Of a stretch of 64,000 nucleotides of DNA, positions 48,973-60,542 are shown piece by piece. Under the pieces are notes generated by a model. The model was not told the DNA's origin. It did not search any database and saw nothing but the letters and a program-made list of their open reading frames with translations. Within the stretch, counting starts at the first letter, position 1, and each line of letters opens with the position of its first letter. Position numbers and translations under genes: made by a program. This DNA comes from Ulota crispa (taxonomy: Eukaryota; Streptophyta; Bryopsida; Orthotrichales; Orthotrichaceae). The stretch spans positions 1,242,501-1,306,500 of the forward strand of contig OY987246.1 of assembly GCA_963920765.1 (NCBI GenBank), in the 5' to 3' direction.

Positions 48973-50456
48973 GACAATCCGAAGTAGGCTTATATACAAT
49001 TAGCAATTTACGCTTGGAAAAGAACACGGGGAGCAATTGAGAATGGGACAGAGCTGCATGGAAGGCTGCAAAACAAGTGCTGCGGCGATACGAGGACGAA
49101 ACGTAAATAGCAGCGGAGACGACGACGATTCTGGCAGTGAGAGCGACGATTCCGGCAGTGAGAGCGACGATTTTTATTAGAGAGGGCGACTGTTCCAGTT
49201 ATTCGAGCGATGTTCTAATATAGAGGACGAAGGTTCTGGAAGAGAGTGGATCTCGCGGAAGACTGTTTTGGATGTAATGCAGTCGGGACGTGTGTACGGG
49301 GCGACGCTGCCACGTCGTGACGACGGTTTTAAAGGCGGAGATTCGGATAGAAGTTCGTGGGGGCTATGGGGACTGTGTCATTGGATAAATGATTTTTTGG
49401 TTGTCTCTTTCCACGTGGACTACTGAGGTTTGTTTTTATTCTTTGCAGAGGCCCTTCTTGAGATACCCTTCAGGTTCACTGAATCACTGGTGGTACACGC
49501 AAGTTCATATGAGATGTTTTGCCATGCATGGACCAAAAGAATAGTGGTTAATGAGATCTCAAAAACCCATGTGAATAAAGAGTCTGTCCTTTTGGGAGAC
49601 TTCCCAATTATTGGAGTCAGCATGGAAACAATTGTCAAAATGGTACACACGGAGTCCCATTCACGGTAGATATTATGGGTAAGCACACGACTCACACCTT
49701 CTTCAAGAATGAAACTTCTGTGTGGAATCAAAATAGGAGTCAATGGGATTTTTTCATGACAAAGATGTGACTTCTTTTTTGTGGGCAAGAGAGGATGGAG
49801 AATGAATTTACTTAGAAAATGGTGATGTGATAAGAATGTAAGTTGCGTTTGCACACTTAATTGAGGTCTTGAACTACAAGGAGAGTGAACGTAAGAAGAG
49901 CAAGATGAAAAAGAGACACACATTGATAAAAACTTCACATGCAAAAAATTCTTTACTCCCTCTCTTCTTCTCTAGAGGTGAAGAGAAAAACTTCTCAACT
50001 TTCAATAAAAATATTTTTGCAAATCAAAGAGGGAATACCACAACCCCATGCTTTGAAGATTGAGAACCCGCAGTATCAAATCATCCAAGCATTTCAAACC
50101 ACTAGTTATTAGTAGTATCATTGTATTTTTAGGTAATTGATAGGTATATTAGAAGTCATGATGTTAAAGCCAAAACGACCTTCAAATCGATATACTTTTA
50201 TATAGTTTTCACACGTTTTGCGTTCATATTCATATAGTTTTAGCGCTAAATTAATGCAAAATATGACATTTTATCAACAATAGATTTTTTTCATATATCA
50301 ATTTGTAAAAACTAGTGTAACTAGAATATTGATTTGGTGTTTTTGGACACCAATACAATTATTTTAAGTGTGTACCTACTAAACAAGAAGTATACTAAAC
50401 AAGAAGTAGAAGTATACTAAACAAGAAGTAAAGAGTTGAATGAATTATTGCCAGAG
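48973..50456. other. 5' flank of the CBS gene and intergenic DNA
   Basis: GC-rich to about 49.4 kb, including the small acidic ORF; then unique-looking DNA with overlapping open frames on both strands at 49420-49944 that show no recognisable domain; then AT-rich DNA with a 19-bp tandem ACTAAACAAGAAGTA-type repeat at 50370-50430. Confidence 0.4.
49043..49180 (+). CDS. Possible 45-residue acidic small ORF, divergent from the CBS gene
   Basis: ATG-to-TAG ORF lying 70 bp upstream of the CBS gene on the opposite strand. The first half contains Cys and Lys (MGQSCMEGCKTS); the second half is an Asp/Ser/Glu tail in which a 21-nt unit is repeated in frame, giving SGSESDD twice, typical of CK2-type phospho-acceptor runs. 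Frame-preserving repetition and the GC-rich context hint at coding, but the ORF is very short, could lie in a 5' UTR, and no family is recognised. A chance ORF in promoter DNA is the main alternative. Confidence 0.22.
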   Translation: MGQSCMEGCKTSAAAIRGRNVNSSGDDDDSGSESDDSGSESDDFY

Positions 50457-51422
50457 TTAACCCCTAAAGGACCAAGTGGCTGTTCAACAGTCACTTGAGA
50501 ACTTGGGTAGGGTCATATGGAGTTAATTTTGATTGGATGTTCTCAAAATTGTTATACAAGGTACAAAGATGTATCTCCTAAGTGGAAACCTAATTTTTTC
50601 CCCAATCGGATACTTGGTTTAGAAGTTATGTTGCCCAAAAGAAATTGGGCAATTTGGGCAGCTTCGGCATCTTTGGAGAATCTTATGCTAAAACTCTCAT
50701 TAACTTTTGAAATTTGGCGAGTATGTAACTAAAAAAACATGGTGTACAATTGTCAAAAAAATAAACAAATTGAGGACTCACATCACATTCTAAAAGGAGT
50801 CAAACTTTGTTAGCTCTATTTGGGTAGCTTCAAGAAAAAAAAATTCCTCTAACTTCAAGCCCTATTATCTTTCAATCTATAAATGTAAAGCTCTTGAAAC
50901 TTTTTTTCACATATTCCAAATGTTTGTCTCCAACTTTTCACCTTTCAGATTTCAAATAAAAGACTTCCACATTGCACAAGAAATCATGAAAGAATGACTA
51001 ATGTATTGCCAATTCACTAAACCTCCTTGCATTGGAGGGTGATTTAGAATAAGCTAGACTCTATATTTGCATCTGAAAAATTTCATGAGTGAACCTAACA
51101 TTGTATACTTGTGAATGGTCGAAAAGCTCAAATTTGTGTAGAGAAAAAAAATTTACTCTAGGAAGGGTCAAAATCTAGTGACCTTGTTTTGCAGGAATGA
51201 AAAAAAGCTATTTTTCTCACTTCAAATGTTATAATCTTACAATCCGCACGGTCAAATGGGCTGATTTTTTTTTTTGCACACATTAACTTATCTATTTGAC
51301 ACACTTTTGTACGGTTGGCATGGAGAAAAAAAGGTTTTATTTTAAATTTTGGGCAATGCACTAAAAGTTGACAGTTTCTAAAATTTTTTCTCAAAAAACA
51401 CCCTTGGTCCTTTAGGGGTTAA
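50457..51422. mobile_element. TTAA-flanked piggyBac-like element, 966 bp
   Basis: Perfect 20-bp TIRs TTAACCCCTAAAGGACCAAG at both ends. No transposase ORF. This is the clearest member of the family here. Confidence 0.85.
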
Positions 51423-51427
51423 CTACG

Positions 51428-51606
51428 TATGGACTATTCATGTAATTACGGACTTTCTATATCCCTAAACATTTGGAGATTTTTACTGTTTTGCATGCAT
51501 TTTTTAATTTAGATACATGCCTCCCAATGTGTTACATTTTTTTCCAATGTTTTACAAACCAAATGCAATTTGTAGGTCATTGCTTATAGACATTGGATAG
51601 TCCATA
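51428..51606. mobile_element. MITE family J, copy 2
   Basis: TATGGACTATTCATGTAATT left, inverse TATGGACTATCCAATGTCTA right. It begins six bases after the neighbouring TTAA element. Confidence 0.75.
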
Positions 51607-51854
51607 AATAATTAAATGTGACATACTAAATGAAGATAAAAATATTGATAATTAGAGGATTATCATATTGGACTATTGTGAGTAAAGTCCACAAATCTTT
51701 AAATACACTTTCAAAAAATGAGTGGACAAATAAGAAGTTTTAATCCCATTGAAAATGAATGAGGATGAAGATTTATTGGAATCTGCCAAAATCATAACTA
51801 TGGCTAAGTTATCAAAAATTAACATTGTTTAGGAAAAAGAGGACACATGTCATT

Positions 51855-53113
51855 TTAACCTCTAAAGGCCTAAGTGGCCCGTTGAGGGTCAAGTGGGGTT
51901 TCAGGCATGTACTTACAGCTAAACTAGTTTGTGTGATTTTTTGAAGCTTTTAGTGAAGATGGATAATTTAAAGACCTAAGTGGGTATATAATTGTTTTTT
52001 CATTCTAACATATAACAACAAATTTATCAAGAATTTATTAAAACTAAAGGATGAGGAACAGTTTGGGTTGGACACTTTTTTTGTAAATGGGGGTTGACTC
52101 TAAAGAAGGTTAGCTTTTACAGGCATAAGGTATGGACACTTGTGCAAAGGGGAGTGGAGTGGAAGGAGCCCGTCTTAGGGGACTCCCAACTCTCCATTCC
52201 TTTTACCCCTTGTAAAAACTAGTACTTTAATTTTTTGAACAATTTGTATATTTCTTTTAGTGAGTTATTTTTTCCAAGTTATGGTGAGCTAAATTTTCTT
52301 GATTTTTACCCTTTCAGTTAACGTAGGAGCACCCATAAGCGTCAATCTAAGGGTTTTGAACATGATGAGTACTAATAAAAAACTAGCAAATTATAGGATC
52401 CTATTAGGAACAAAAAAATAACGAGTTTGCAATTTTGAATGTACTATTTGGATATTGTGAGAATAAGTTGTAAATTTTTAAAGAGCAAACTGCCATTGTA
52501 CTTGTAACCACTATCAAGATTTCATGTTCACATGTTGTACATCCTTGTCATTACATCTATTTACTTCCAAAGATTTTCCAAGATTTTAGAGCTGACGGTT
52601 ATGGGGCCAGTGTTGCTTGTGGGTGCTCCTACCTTAATGTGATTCAGATTTCTAAATTTTATATAAATCCTCCAATTTTGCCTAGTGTATTTGTGGATTT
52701 CATGACCTTCTAGCATTCAAAGATTTTTTGAAATATGTTGTATATCTCCATTTCACTTGAAAATCCTCTGACACATATCTAACTTGGTCTTCTACATGGA
52801 AAAAATAAACCTCGACTTTGTATACATCAACTTTTTCACAATATGAGTGGTCAAAGGCTTCTAAAAACTGTGGGCAGAAGGAAAAAAACTTTATTTTTCA
52901 CTTTAGATGTCAATATCTCACTCCTCTTCATCTGAAATGAGCTGATTTGTTTTCCACAAGTACCTCTCAAAGTCTAGGGCAAGATCGTATGATTGGATTT
53001 TCAAAACAAACCTTTTTCCTACCTTTCTACTCATTCCTCTAAAAGTGGCAATTCATAGTGATTTTTCTGGTGACTAATACAAGAAAAAAAGGGCTTGGGG
53101 CTTTAGGGGTTAA
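51855..53113. mobile_element. TTAA-flanked piggyBac-like element, 1.26 kb
   Basis: TTAACCTCTAAAGGCCTAAG left, inverse TTAACCCCTAAAGCCCCAAG right. A Tourist-like MITE (52322-52634) has inserted within it. Confidence 0.7.
52322..52634. mobile_element. Tourist-like MITE (GGAGCACCCA family), copy 2
   Basis: CGTAGGAGCACCCATAAGCG left, inverse AGGTAGGAGCACCCACAAGC right, flanked by TAA. The interior closely matches 7646-7957 (TTATAGGATCCTATTAGGAA). Confidence 0.85.
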
Positions 53114-53218
53114 ATTTGAATACATCTCTTGAGAAGCTAGAGGCGCACTATGCTCCTTCTAGCCTATCAATAATGAATTCAAACCACATCAAAGAGTCAA
53201 TATCTTATCCTCTTTTTA

Positions 53219-53745
53219 TCAAGAGATATTGTCCATTTGACATAAGTGACTTGCACAATTAATCATTTTTAAAACTAACAAACTTTTATTCTCATTCTTT
53301 GTCAAGTTATTTAATTGATAAATGAAACTTTTAGAATAAACATGATATTTACTTTCATACATATTTTTGAGCTTTCTCCAAACATTTGCAACAATTTGAA
53401 CACTTGCAACATGTATTAAAAAACTTCTTGTGAAAAGAATGTACAAGTTTACAACAAGCTCCACTGTTCTTTGCCATCCACTTCTTAAATTAATATCATC
53501 TATTGTATAACTTGTTCTAGATGTGGGACTTTCACAATCTTCCATTGTCCTTTTGCAATAAATTTCTACTTGAGCGGGTTTTCTCAATTCTCATAATTAG
53601 AAGGTTTAACCAAAGCTTTCCATCTTTGAAATTGAACCATCTTATAATATTCTTCACATATTAGCCTCAGCAAACATCCAAAACAACTACAAGCTATAGC
53701 CATGTTTACAAACCCAAAAGATTAGCCAACTTTTATACCATGTGA
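53219..53745 (-). pseudogene. Ty1/copia gag (UBN2-like) remnant
   Basis: A 122-codon open stretch on the minus strand (53587-53219) carries the signature of copia-type gag: IHVASVQIVANVWRKLKNMY followed by SKSFIYQLNNLTKNENKS, matching the family pattern of a 'sxxxxxxxWxxLxxxYexk' block and a downstream L-rich helix. Just 5' (about 53640-53590) the other frame encodes MVQFQRWKALV and then a stop, so the gene is frameshifted or broken. Near 53740 the minus strand reads ACATGGTATAAAAG, close to the initiator-Met-tRNA primer binding site of copia elements but degenerate. No protease, integrase or RT follows. It abuts a TTAA element ending at 53113. Confidence 0.55.
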
Positions 53746-54544
53746 TAATACCAGAAATAGATGAAGTTTTTGTTAGGAGAAAAGTGCATTTTGGATCCTA
53801 CAACACTTCTTATTGTGTATATAATAACACAACATAACAAGTTCAATATGTTATAACGAACATACATTTTTAACACTATTTTATCACAAATGTAAATAAT
53901 TCTTTAGTCCTTAGTCCACTAAAATGACATTCTTAGAACTTTGAATGAAAAATCACGACCCAATTGTAATGCATTGTTTCTAGCACAATAAAATATTGCT
54001 TTATAAAGTAAAGCATATCCACCCAACTCTAAAACAATTTACAAAATAGACAACTTCAAAAGAGAACTTTTGTAGGTCCTTAAGCCTTACATATCTTTAG
54101 CTAATTATGGAATCATAAACAAAAGTTCTATAATAAACTAACTAGAAAGGATCAACGAGACCAGATCTTCGGCAACTTTAACAATAATTGACTCATGTTC
54201 AGCATCCAAATTTCTTAACCACGAGAATAAACTGTAGTTCAGCAAGGCTGGTATTGAAAACTTCCATGGTTAAAAAAATGGTGATGCTCTTTCACAAATC
54301 TACATTAAACTCACACTCTTAACAGAGGGATGATCAAAAGCAATAGCAAGAAAAATGGTCACACAACTCTGGAGATTAGATAACGTAGATCGAATTTTGA
54401 TTGACAATTACAACCACCAATACAGGACGCTTCTCTAATTGTTCTAATTGTCGGTTTCCAAGATAGAAAGCGACCTAAATTAGAAATCAAGAGATAATAT
54501 AGAGCCACATGATGAGAGTGTGAAATCATTAACGTACAAAATAA
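53746..54544. other. 3' flank of the hydrolase gene
   Basis: AT-rich; the first part could be remnant LTR of the neighbouring copia fragment, but no LTR boundary is visible. Confidence 0.35.
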
Positions 54545-57500
54545 TTAACGAATGGGGTACTTGCCCTTGAGCATGCCAAACAACTGATCCAGAATTCGTG
54601 CACCATCTTCACGAATTCCAGAATGCAGGTACTCATTTGTCACCCAAAGTCGGATATCTTTGATCTGAGCTGCAGTTTCCTCTGAGAGAGCAATGTTCAC
54701 ATACAAGTCCTCGTAGTAAACAGCTGCAGCAACGGGTACCTGCAGAGAGTCCTCTTGTTAAATAATCTTGTGACGATGGTGTACTCGGAAGCTCAGTCCC
54801 ACGATTAGTGCCATAAACTTGGTTAAGACCATATGACCTTCAGAGATTCAAACAGAGAAGTGCAGAGAAAAATTTACGAATAAATCATAAAATGAAAGCG
54901 CCGTTCTGGACTTTTGTTCTTGTATCCAAGGAACTACTTTTAGATGAATTATCGCCAGAATCTTACCTCGTTTTGACACTGGCTACCTCAATAAATAAAA
55001 ATTGGGTGGATAATGGATGCAATCGCCAAATCCCTCTCAAAATAACATTCGGTGTGGTTTGGATGCACTTTACTAATTTTAGCTGATTTTGTGGATGAAA
55101 GTACACTCACTGATGGCTCTATCCAATTTTCCTGGATTGCATGAATTCTAGGGTGCGTGTCGCTCGACTAATGAGAAAACAAAACAAGATCCTTGTTACC
55201 TTATTTTCATTTAGTTGCTTCTTGTTGTATAGAGGAGGCCAGTCAGTTGTCTCCGCTATGATGTTGGCGGCCTCCTTGAATGGACGCAGGGCTGCCATGT
55301 CATCAAACATCCATGGGAATATCATCTGTTCAAATTGAAGAAGTTCAGCAGTTAGCAAAATTGCAAGAAATGTGAAGAGAAATTGACTACTTGAGATTTG
55401 CTGAATGCAGCACGTTGATTCGTGTAAAATCATTTTCCTCTTATCTTACCTTGATTAGTTCAATATCAGCTTAATAATAGTCCCAGTAACAAGAACGCGC
55501 ATGAAGAGGTGGTGCTAACATGGCTCCTATGTGGCGTGCTAAAAATACTTGAGATGACAAAGGTTTTCAACGTATCTCTGAGGTAAATTGGACAATTTTC
55601 ACATATGTATCAAGGTATTATAGGTGTAATAGATTATTTTAAGCTTGTTATTTCAGCCTTCATTACATAAGATGTTGGTTTAAAGTGTACACTTGTTATC
55701 TCAAGTTTGGTACTTCCACCTGTGCAATATGCAGTGAACCTAATCCAAAGATAATACAAGTGATGCCAGAATCAACTTACCTCCCCGGTAAAGAGGACTT
55801 GCGTACCATTTGACGCAGCCTTCACAGCATCGAATTGTTCGCCCAATTCCTCACGTACACGGTGTGCAGCCCATTTCGAAGCAACACCCTTCATGGAGAA
55901 AATACAACAAAAGCAGCAGATCACAAGTGTTGAGAAACATATGAGAATCACAGAGAGAGTAAGACGTGAGAAGATAAGTGAAACTTTATTTGTATCTATC
56001 ACCTCGTCAACTTCCAAAGCAACATGTTTATCATCAAAATCAATACAATGCTGCACAGAAGGATGAAACTGCATCACTTTTGAGGTAGTATGTAGCAAAC
56101 GCATACACAGCATCATTAAAACTCATCTTTAATGAATTGCAGTGGCCGAAAGAAATGCACATTGAGATACCTGACAGTAAATAGACTCATGCATAATTGC
56201 GTATAGTGGGTTTGTATCGTAGTCAGACCAATTATCAATCTGCAACAATTCAATGCTGTTCGTCAATCTTATCTTAAAATCAAAGTATGGTTATAACATA
56301 GGTAAAATACCACACTCTTGCACCTCGCAGATTTGAAAATTTCAATAGTCTTCATATAAGCAAAACAGGACCTTGAGTAGATCAGGTCAAAGACTAGTGT
56401 TTGTCAATGCTTAGTACAAAAGAGGGAAACATACTGCACGGAGGAAGTTGTAGCTGAGTGTTTTCTTTGCACCATCCACAAGAATTGAATCCCAAGCTCT
56501 TTCAAAGCTGCAACAGAAAATAGATGTCAATAAAAATAACATTTCCTCTTATTAACAAATCTCACTCTAAAACATGGAGTACCAGCTGGAGAAGTTTTGT
56601 GCCCAAGGTATAAATCCCTTACGCACGAGACTACGTTGATGTTAAATCTAAAGCCGCTCCAAGGCATGACGACGGGTGAAATTAAAATTCTTGAATGTGG
56701 GCAGAAGCAGAAATTGACAGGTGCCAACAATTCTTATACAGGACGTACTGGTCTCATAGGCAATTACACGAAAATTCAAAAAAAGCTTTCGCTATTTGTT
56801 TCAACACAGGGTGCGAACATTGCTCACAGGTAATGTAGCCGTTCAAGGCCACCTGAAGATCCCAACCCAGACAAACCAAGAAGCTGAAGCCCACGAGGTG
56901 TCAAAAAACCTCCAGAGGGTAACGGTACCTGCATTAAATGCAATGTATTAAAGCCATACTTCATAGACGAATTTAAGAAAGCAGAAGCTTTCGGCACTAA
57001 ATTTGGAAGTGGACATCGTCTAGGTTCTAAAGAGAAAAAGCTGTAAGATTCAACTCCTATATCATTCGTAAAGCCAGTTTTCAATCAATAGAATGCTATC
57101 TGCTAAAATTGATAGAAGTTCTCTGTTTCATAATCCAATTCAAACTATTTTAACGATACATGTCAGTAGATACTTAAACTTCTGTTTTCTAAAGTTCAGA
57201 ACTGGTTCTATTGAGCTCAGTTAGTTTGTTCGAGCATGGCCAAATGCATTCCAGCCACAAAATCTACGTTGATTCAATGAAACAATAAAAAATAAGGATG
57301 ACATTACAAGAACCAATAGAGCAGATGCTACTCAAATACTCACCCCTCCTCCTTCAGACTGCGCAAGATGAAGAACGACTGATCTCACAATCTCCGCATC
57401 TCCAGGAAACCGCTTGTAATACTTGGCATTTTGCAAAGCAACTCTCTTGTAGCACGCACGGTACACTGTCTCTGCTGTACACCCATCGCCTATTGGTGGG

Positions 57501-59102
57501 AGTCCACCAGTGAGTAACACATGGTCTAGACCATGGGGTGCCATGCTCAAATATGTCACGGCACAAAAACCCCCGTAACTCTGAGAAGGGCCCACGCTTC
57601 GTTATATTAAACCTTTGCGCCCACACAATCACAATTTGAGATTTCCAAAATGGCAGACATGCTGAAGCACTAGTCACCTGTAAATGAAGTCTGCAAAAGA
57701 AAACTAAGATATAGAGTGACAAATCAAGTTTAGAAGTCAGATTACTAACCTGCCCAAGCACAGACCAGGACTCGCCGTCCGGAACTAGATAGCTTCGGAC
57801 AATTTCAGCATCTTTGACAATACTGTCAGCGCGGAAATTCCGTAGGTACGCTGCCTGTTGCTTTGGTGATGCAAACTGGGCAAGAGCAGTTGTAGTCAGG
57901 GGTGTCGAAAGTCCTGTACCCCGCTGTAAACAAAAGACATATTTAGCTAACGAAAATGAGAGAACCCTTCCTTAAACTTTAAAAAAAAATTGGGAACCGT
58001 GAAATAATTATTGAGCTCGTTGTGATGTTAAGCATCTAGCATCCAGGCCATATCAAATGGTAAGACCTTGCAGCATCTGTGGCTAGATGCACTTCCCGCT
58101 CAGTTACAAACATGTTCGATGCAAATGATGCCTGTCTACTGAAAATTTGAAGTAAAATTTCAAAAATCGTGTTAGCCGTTTCCTGGGTACTCTTTGCATG
58201 ATTGCATCGTGGATAACGCAACGTATTGTAAGAGAAGGCTTATTATCAGTGCCTGATCAAGAAGGATAACACGATACTCCTCGCAAGCTTTCTTCACCCA
58301 GCCTCCCGCCTCTGTAGGGCGAGCACACTCAAAGCCTGGGCCTCCTTGTAGAAATAGCAAACACGGCAAGAACTTACCTTCTTTGCCAACTGCAAGTCAT
58401 GAAGAGTAACAATATTAATACCAACTCGTCATCCCAATGCTTTTAATAAATTCAAAGGGTCATTAAATACCAATAGATGGATTAAGTCGCAACAGGACCT
58501 TCACCGAATACTAGGTATTCACTCCATAGGAGACAATGAAATGATCGAAAAGGTATACCTCCAACAACTTCGCGCACAAAAATCGTGATCGAAGGACCAT
58601 CTGGATTCTCATGATCCAGAGGCACAACAAAATAGTGATCTCGTAGTGATAATTCAGGCACTTGAAACCACTCCCCAGTCACGCAGCCACCTACATGGGC
58701 GTTATCTTTTAACCTGCACCAACACAAACTCAAAACATGAATAAAGAGACACTCATGTCATTTAAGAAAGCAATATAGTCATCAAGCAGGCACACAGTGC
58801 TCCGCTGCAGCTGCCAATAACCTAATCTTAGAGATAAGCCCATGACTATAAGTGAAGCTTGTGACAATAGGATATACATACATTTGATCAGAAGATAGAA
58901 CAGGATCTGCAGGAGCTGGAGCAGTAGCTGCCGTCCAAGAATCAGAGCGAGCTGCAGTGATAGCAACACCGGCTGTAAATGCCCCTCCTGTCCATCCACG
59001 TTGAATCCTCCCAGCTGCCCTCAAACTCTTATCACCGTACCTTGAAATTGCAGGCCATGCCCCTATTCTTAACCTGGACATGCAAAACCTTGCGGCCGCC
59101 AT
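54545..59102 (-). CDS. Proline-iminopeptidase-like alpha/beta hydrolase (11 exons)
   Basis: Exons (- strand): 59102-58882, 58713-58559, 58389-58253, 57923-57750, 57580-57344, 56928-56828, 56507-56435, 56239-56171, 55888-55781, 55325-55200, 54739-54545; total 1596 nt, 531 residues. It matches the plant family annotated as proline iminopeptidase / peptidase S33-like, which would release N-terminal proline or similar residues. Visible landmarks: oxyanion motif QGGPG (140-144), DQRGTGLSTP (170-179), nucleophile elbow GQSYGG with Ser230, and a C-terminal YYEDLYV (Asp478) and EYLHSG (His506) as likely triad members. The N-terminal 70 residues are rich in Arg and Ala, suggesting plastid or mitochondrial import (inference). 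Intron 3 begins with GC (GATCAG|GCACTG), the only reading that joins DQ to RGTG. A TTGTGTAG acceptor just 5' of the chosen ATG suggests a 5'-UTR intron; an in-frame ATG at 59180 is less likely. Confidence 0.92.
54950..55170 (+). mobile_element. SINE-like repeat K in hydrolase intron 10
   Basis: Shares AATCTTACCTC, AAATTGGGTGGAT, TATCCAATTTTCCTGG and GGGTGCGTGTCGCTC with other K copies. Its 3' end lies about 30 bp from the exon 10 donor at 55199. Confidence 0.5.
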
Positions 59103-60295
59103 TGCTCTCCTACACAAGTACTGCCAGAACTTGTAGAAACCGTGTAAATTAGTTTCACTACACAATCTGATACTCGCCAATTAATTTACAAGGTCAACTT
59201 CAACATAGTTAAGTCCGTCTCAGATTTGTTAACAAGTCCTCATTGCACACACTCGACCAGCACTGGCAGAGTCCAAACTACGAACAGATCCTTAATCCCG
59301 GCAAGACCAAGGATTTATGGTTTTGATAATAATCGATTCTATTGATTATATTACGGTGAGTATAATCCAGTTAGGAGCTAAAGTTCATAGCATCTGAATC
59401 AGCGAAGAACATTGCAAGAGTTGTATAAAATGTAAGTAAAAGATTCACAAGACTTCAAAAACAAGAGGCTTCATAACTCCAGATTCTGAGACTCATTCCT
59501 AATAAATAATAAAAAACGCAATTCTCTTGATACAAGACTGTATTGGCGAGGTATAAAAAACACTCTGTTTTCATTTAAATTACACGTAAACGACAATCAG
59601 TACTGCATTCGGAGTTCAAATACTACTGCGAGCATTCATTTAATACAATACAACAACGATCATCATCTACCAAGTGTAACTCTTTCATATCAAAACACAG
59701 AACAAAGTCCTTCAATAACTCCGGAACCTGAAATCCAACCATAGCTGCGCTTTTCAAGAATTAAAAGTATGAAAAAAATTCCGACTATAGAATCAAACCA
59801 GTAACTATGCAGATGTCGAGCATTGATCATAAGAAAGTGAGTTCACAAACCCTAACGCATTGCCAAACATTCCAATGCAAAAAGATGTTTTGAAATTGCC
59901 GATCAAAGGTCCACAATGTTCTCACCTGCAATAACTTCTGGTGCAGAATTCTCTCCGACAGCTTCAGTGTCGAGCTTTGCTCATAACACAACAAATCTTC
60001 GCACAGCGAATCAATGTTCTCTCTGGTAAGCTAGAGAGGCAGCAGCAGCAGCTCCATGTTCGATGCAATTGTAGAGATGTTGGCGAAGAATGAGAGAAGG
60101 ATAAAAAAATCTAGGACTGCACGGGTCTTCGCTACAGAAGTTATGAAAACTGCACGCAAAGTGTTCGGATTGAAAAACCTATTGCGATCGGCACGTGAAA
60201 AAAAGAGCTTCAACCTCGAATCGGTCTTGCGACGTCCCCGGCTTTGATAGTTCAAGCCTTCGCACCACCCTGCCCGACCTCTTTAATAGCACACT
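59103..60295. other. 5' region of the hydrolase gene
   Basis: Probable leader, leader intron and promoter. Open frames on both strands near 60031-60255 overlap; neither is recognised. A CAGCAGCAGCAG run lies at 60039-60050. Confidence 0.4.
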
Positions 60296-60499
60296 CTCGC
60301 TAATATCACGTTCTCGCTAATATCAGGTTTTCGCTAATATCACGTTCTCGCTAATATCAGGTTTTCGCTAATATCACGTTCTCGCTAATATCAGGTTTTC
60401 GCTAATATCACGTTCTCGCTAGTATCACGTTCTCGCTAATATCACGTTCTCGCTAATATCACGTTCTTGCTAATATCACATCCTCGTTAATATCCCATC
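60296..60499. repeat. 17-bp tandem array, 12 units, upstream of the hydrolase gene
   Basis: Unit CTCGCTAATATCACGTT. Units 1-7 alternate ACGTT and AGGTT endings, forming a 34-bp higher-order repeat; units 8-10 are all of the ACGTT type and units 11-12 are decayed. Each ACGTT unit holds AACGTG on the gene's strand, an ACGT-core (G-box-like) sequence. Confidence 0.9.
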
Positions 60500-60542
60500 G
60501 TTGGGGTAAAATTAGGCTCGAGATATAGGATTGCGGTTATAA

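Noticed and set aside
49420-49944. Open frame of 174 residues on the minus strand, overlapping one on the plus strand
   Set aside because: No recognisable domain, and it overlaps an antisense open frame; looks like chance in moderate-GC DNA, though expression data could change this.
60056-60247. Lys/Arg-rich 63-residue open frame
   Set aside because: It overlaps an antisense frame in the leader region of the hydrolase gene and has no recognisable family.
60296-60499. CRISPR-like array
   Set aside because: The 17-bp units are directly tandem with no unique spacers, and the context is a plant nuclear genome.
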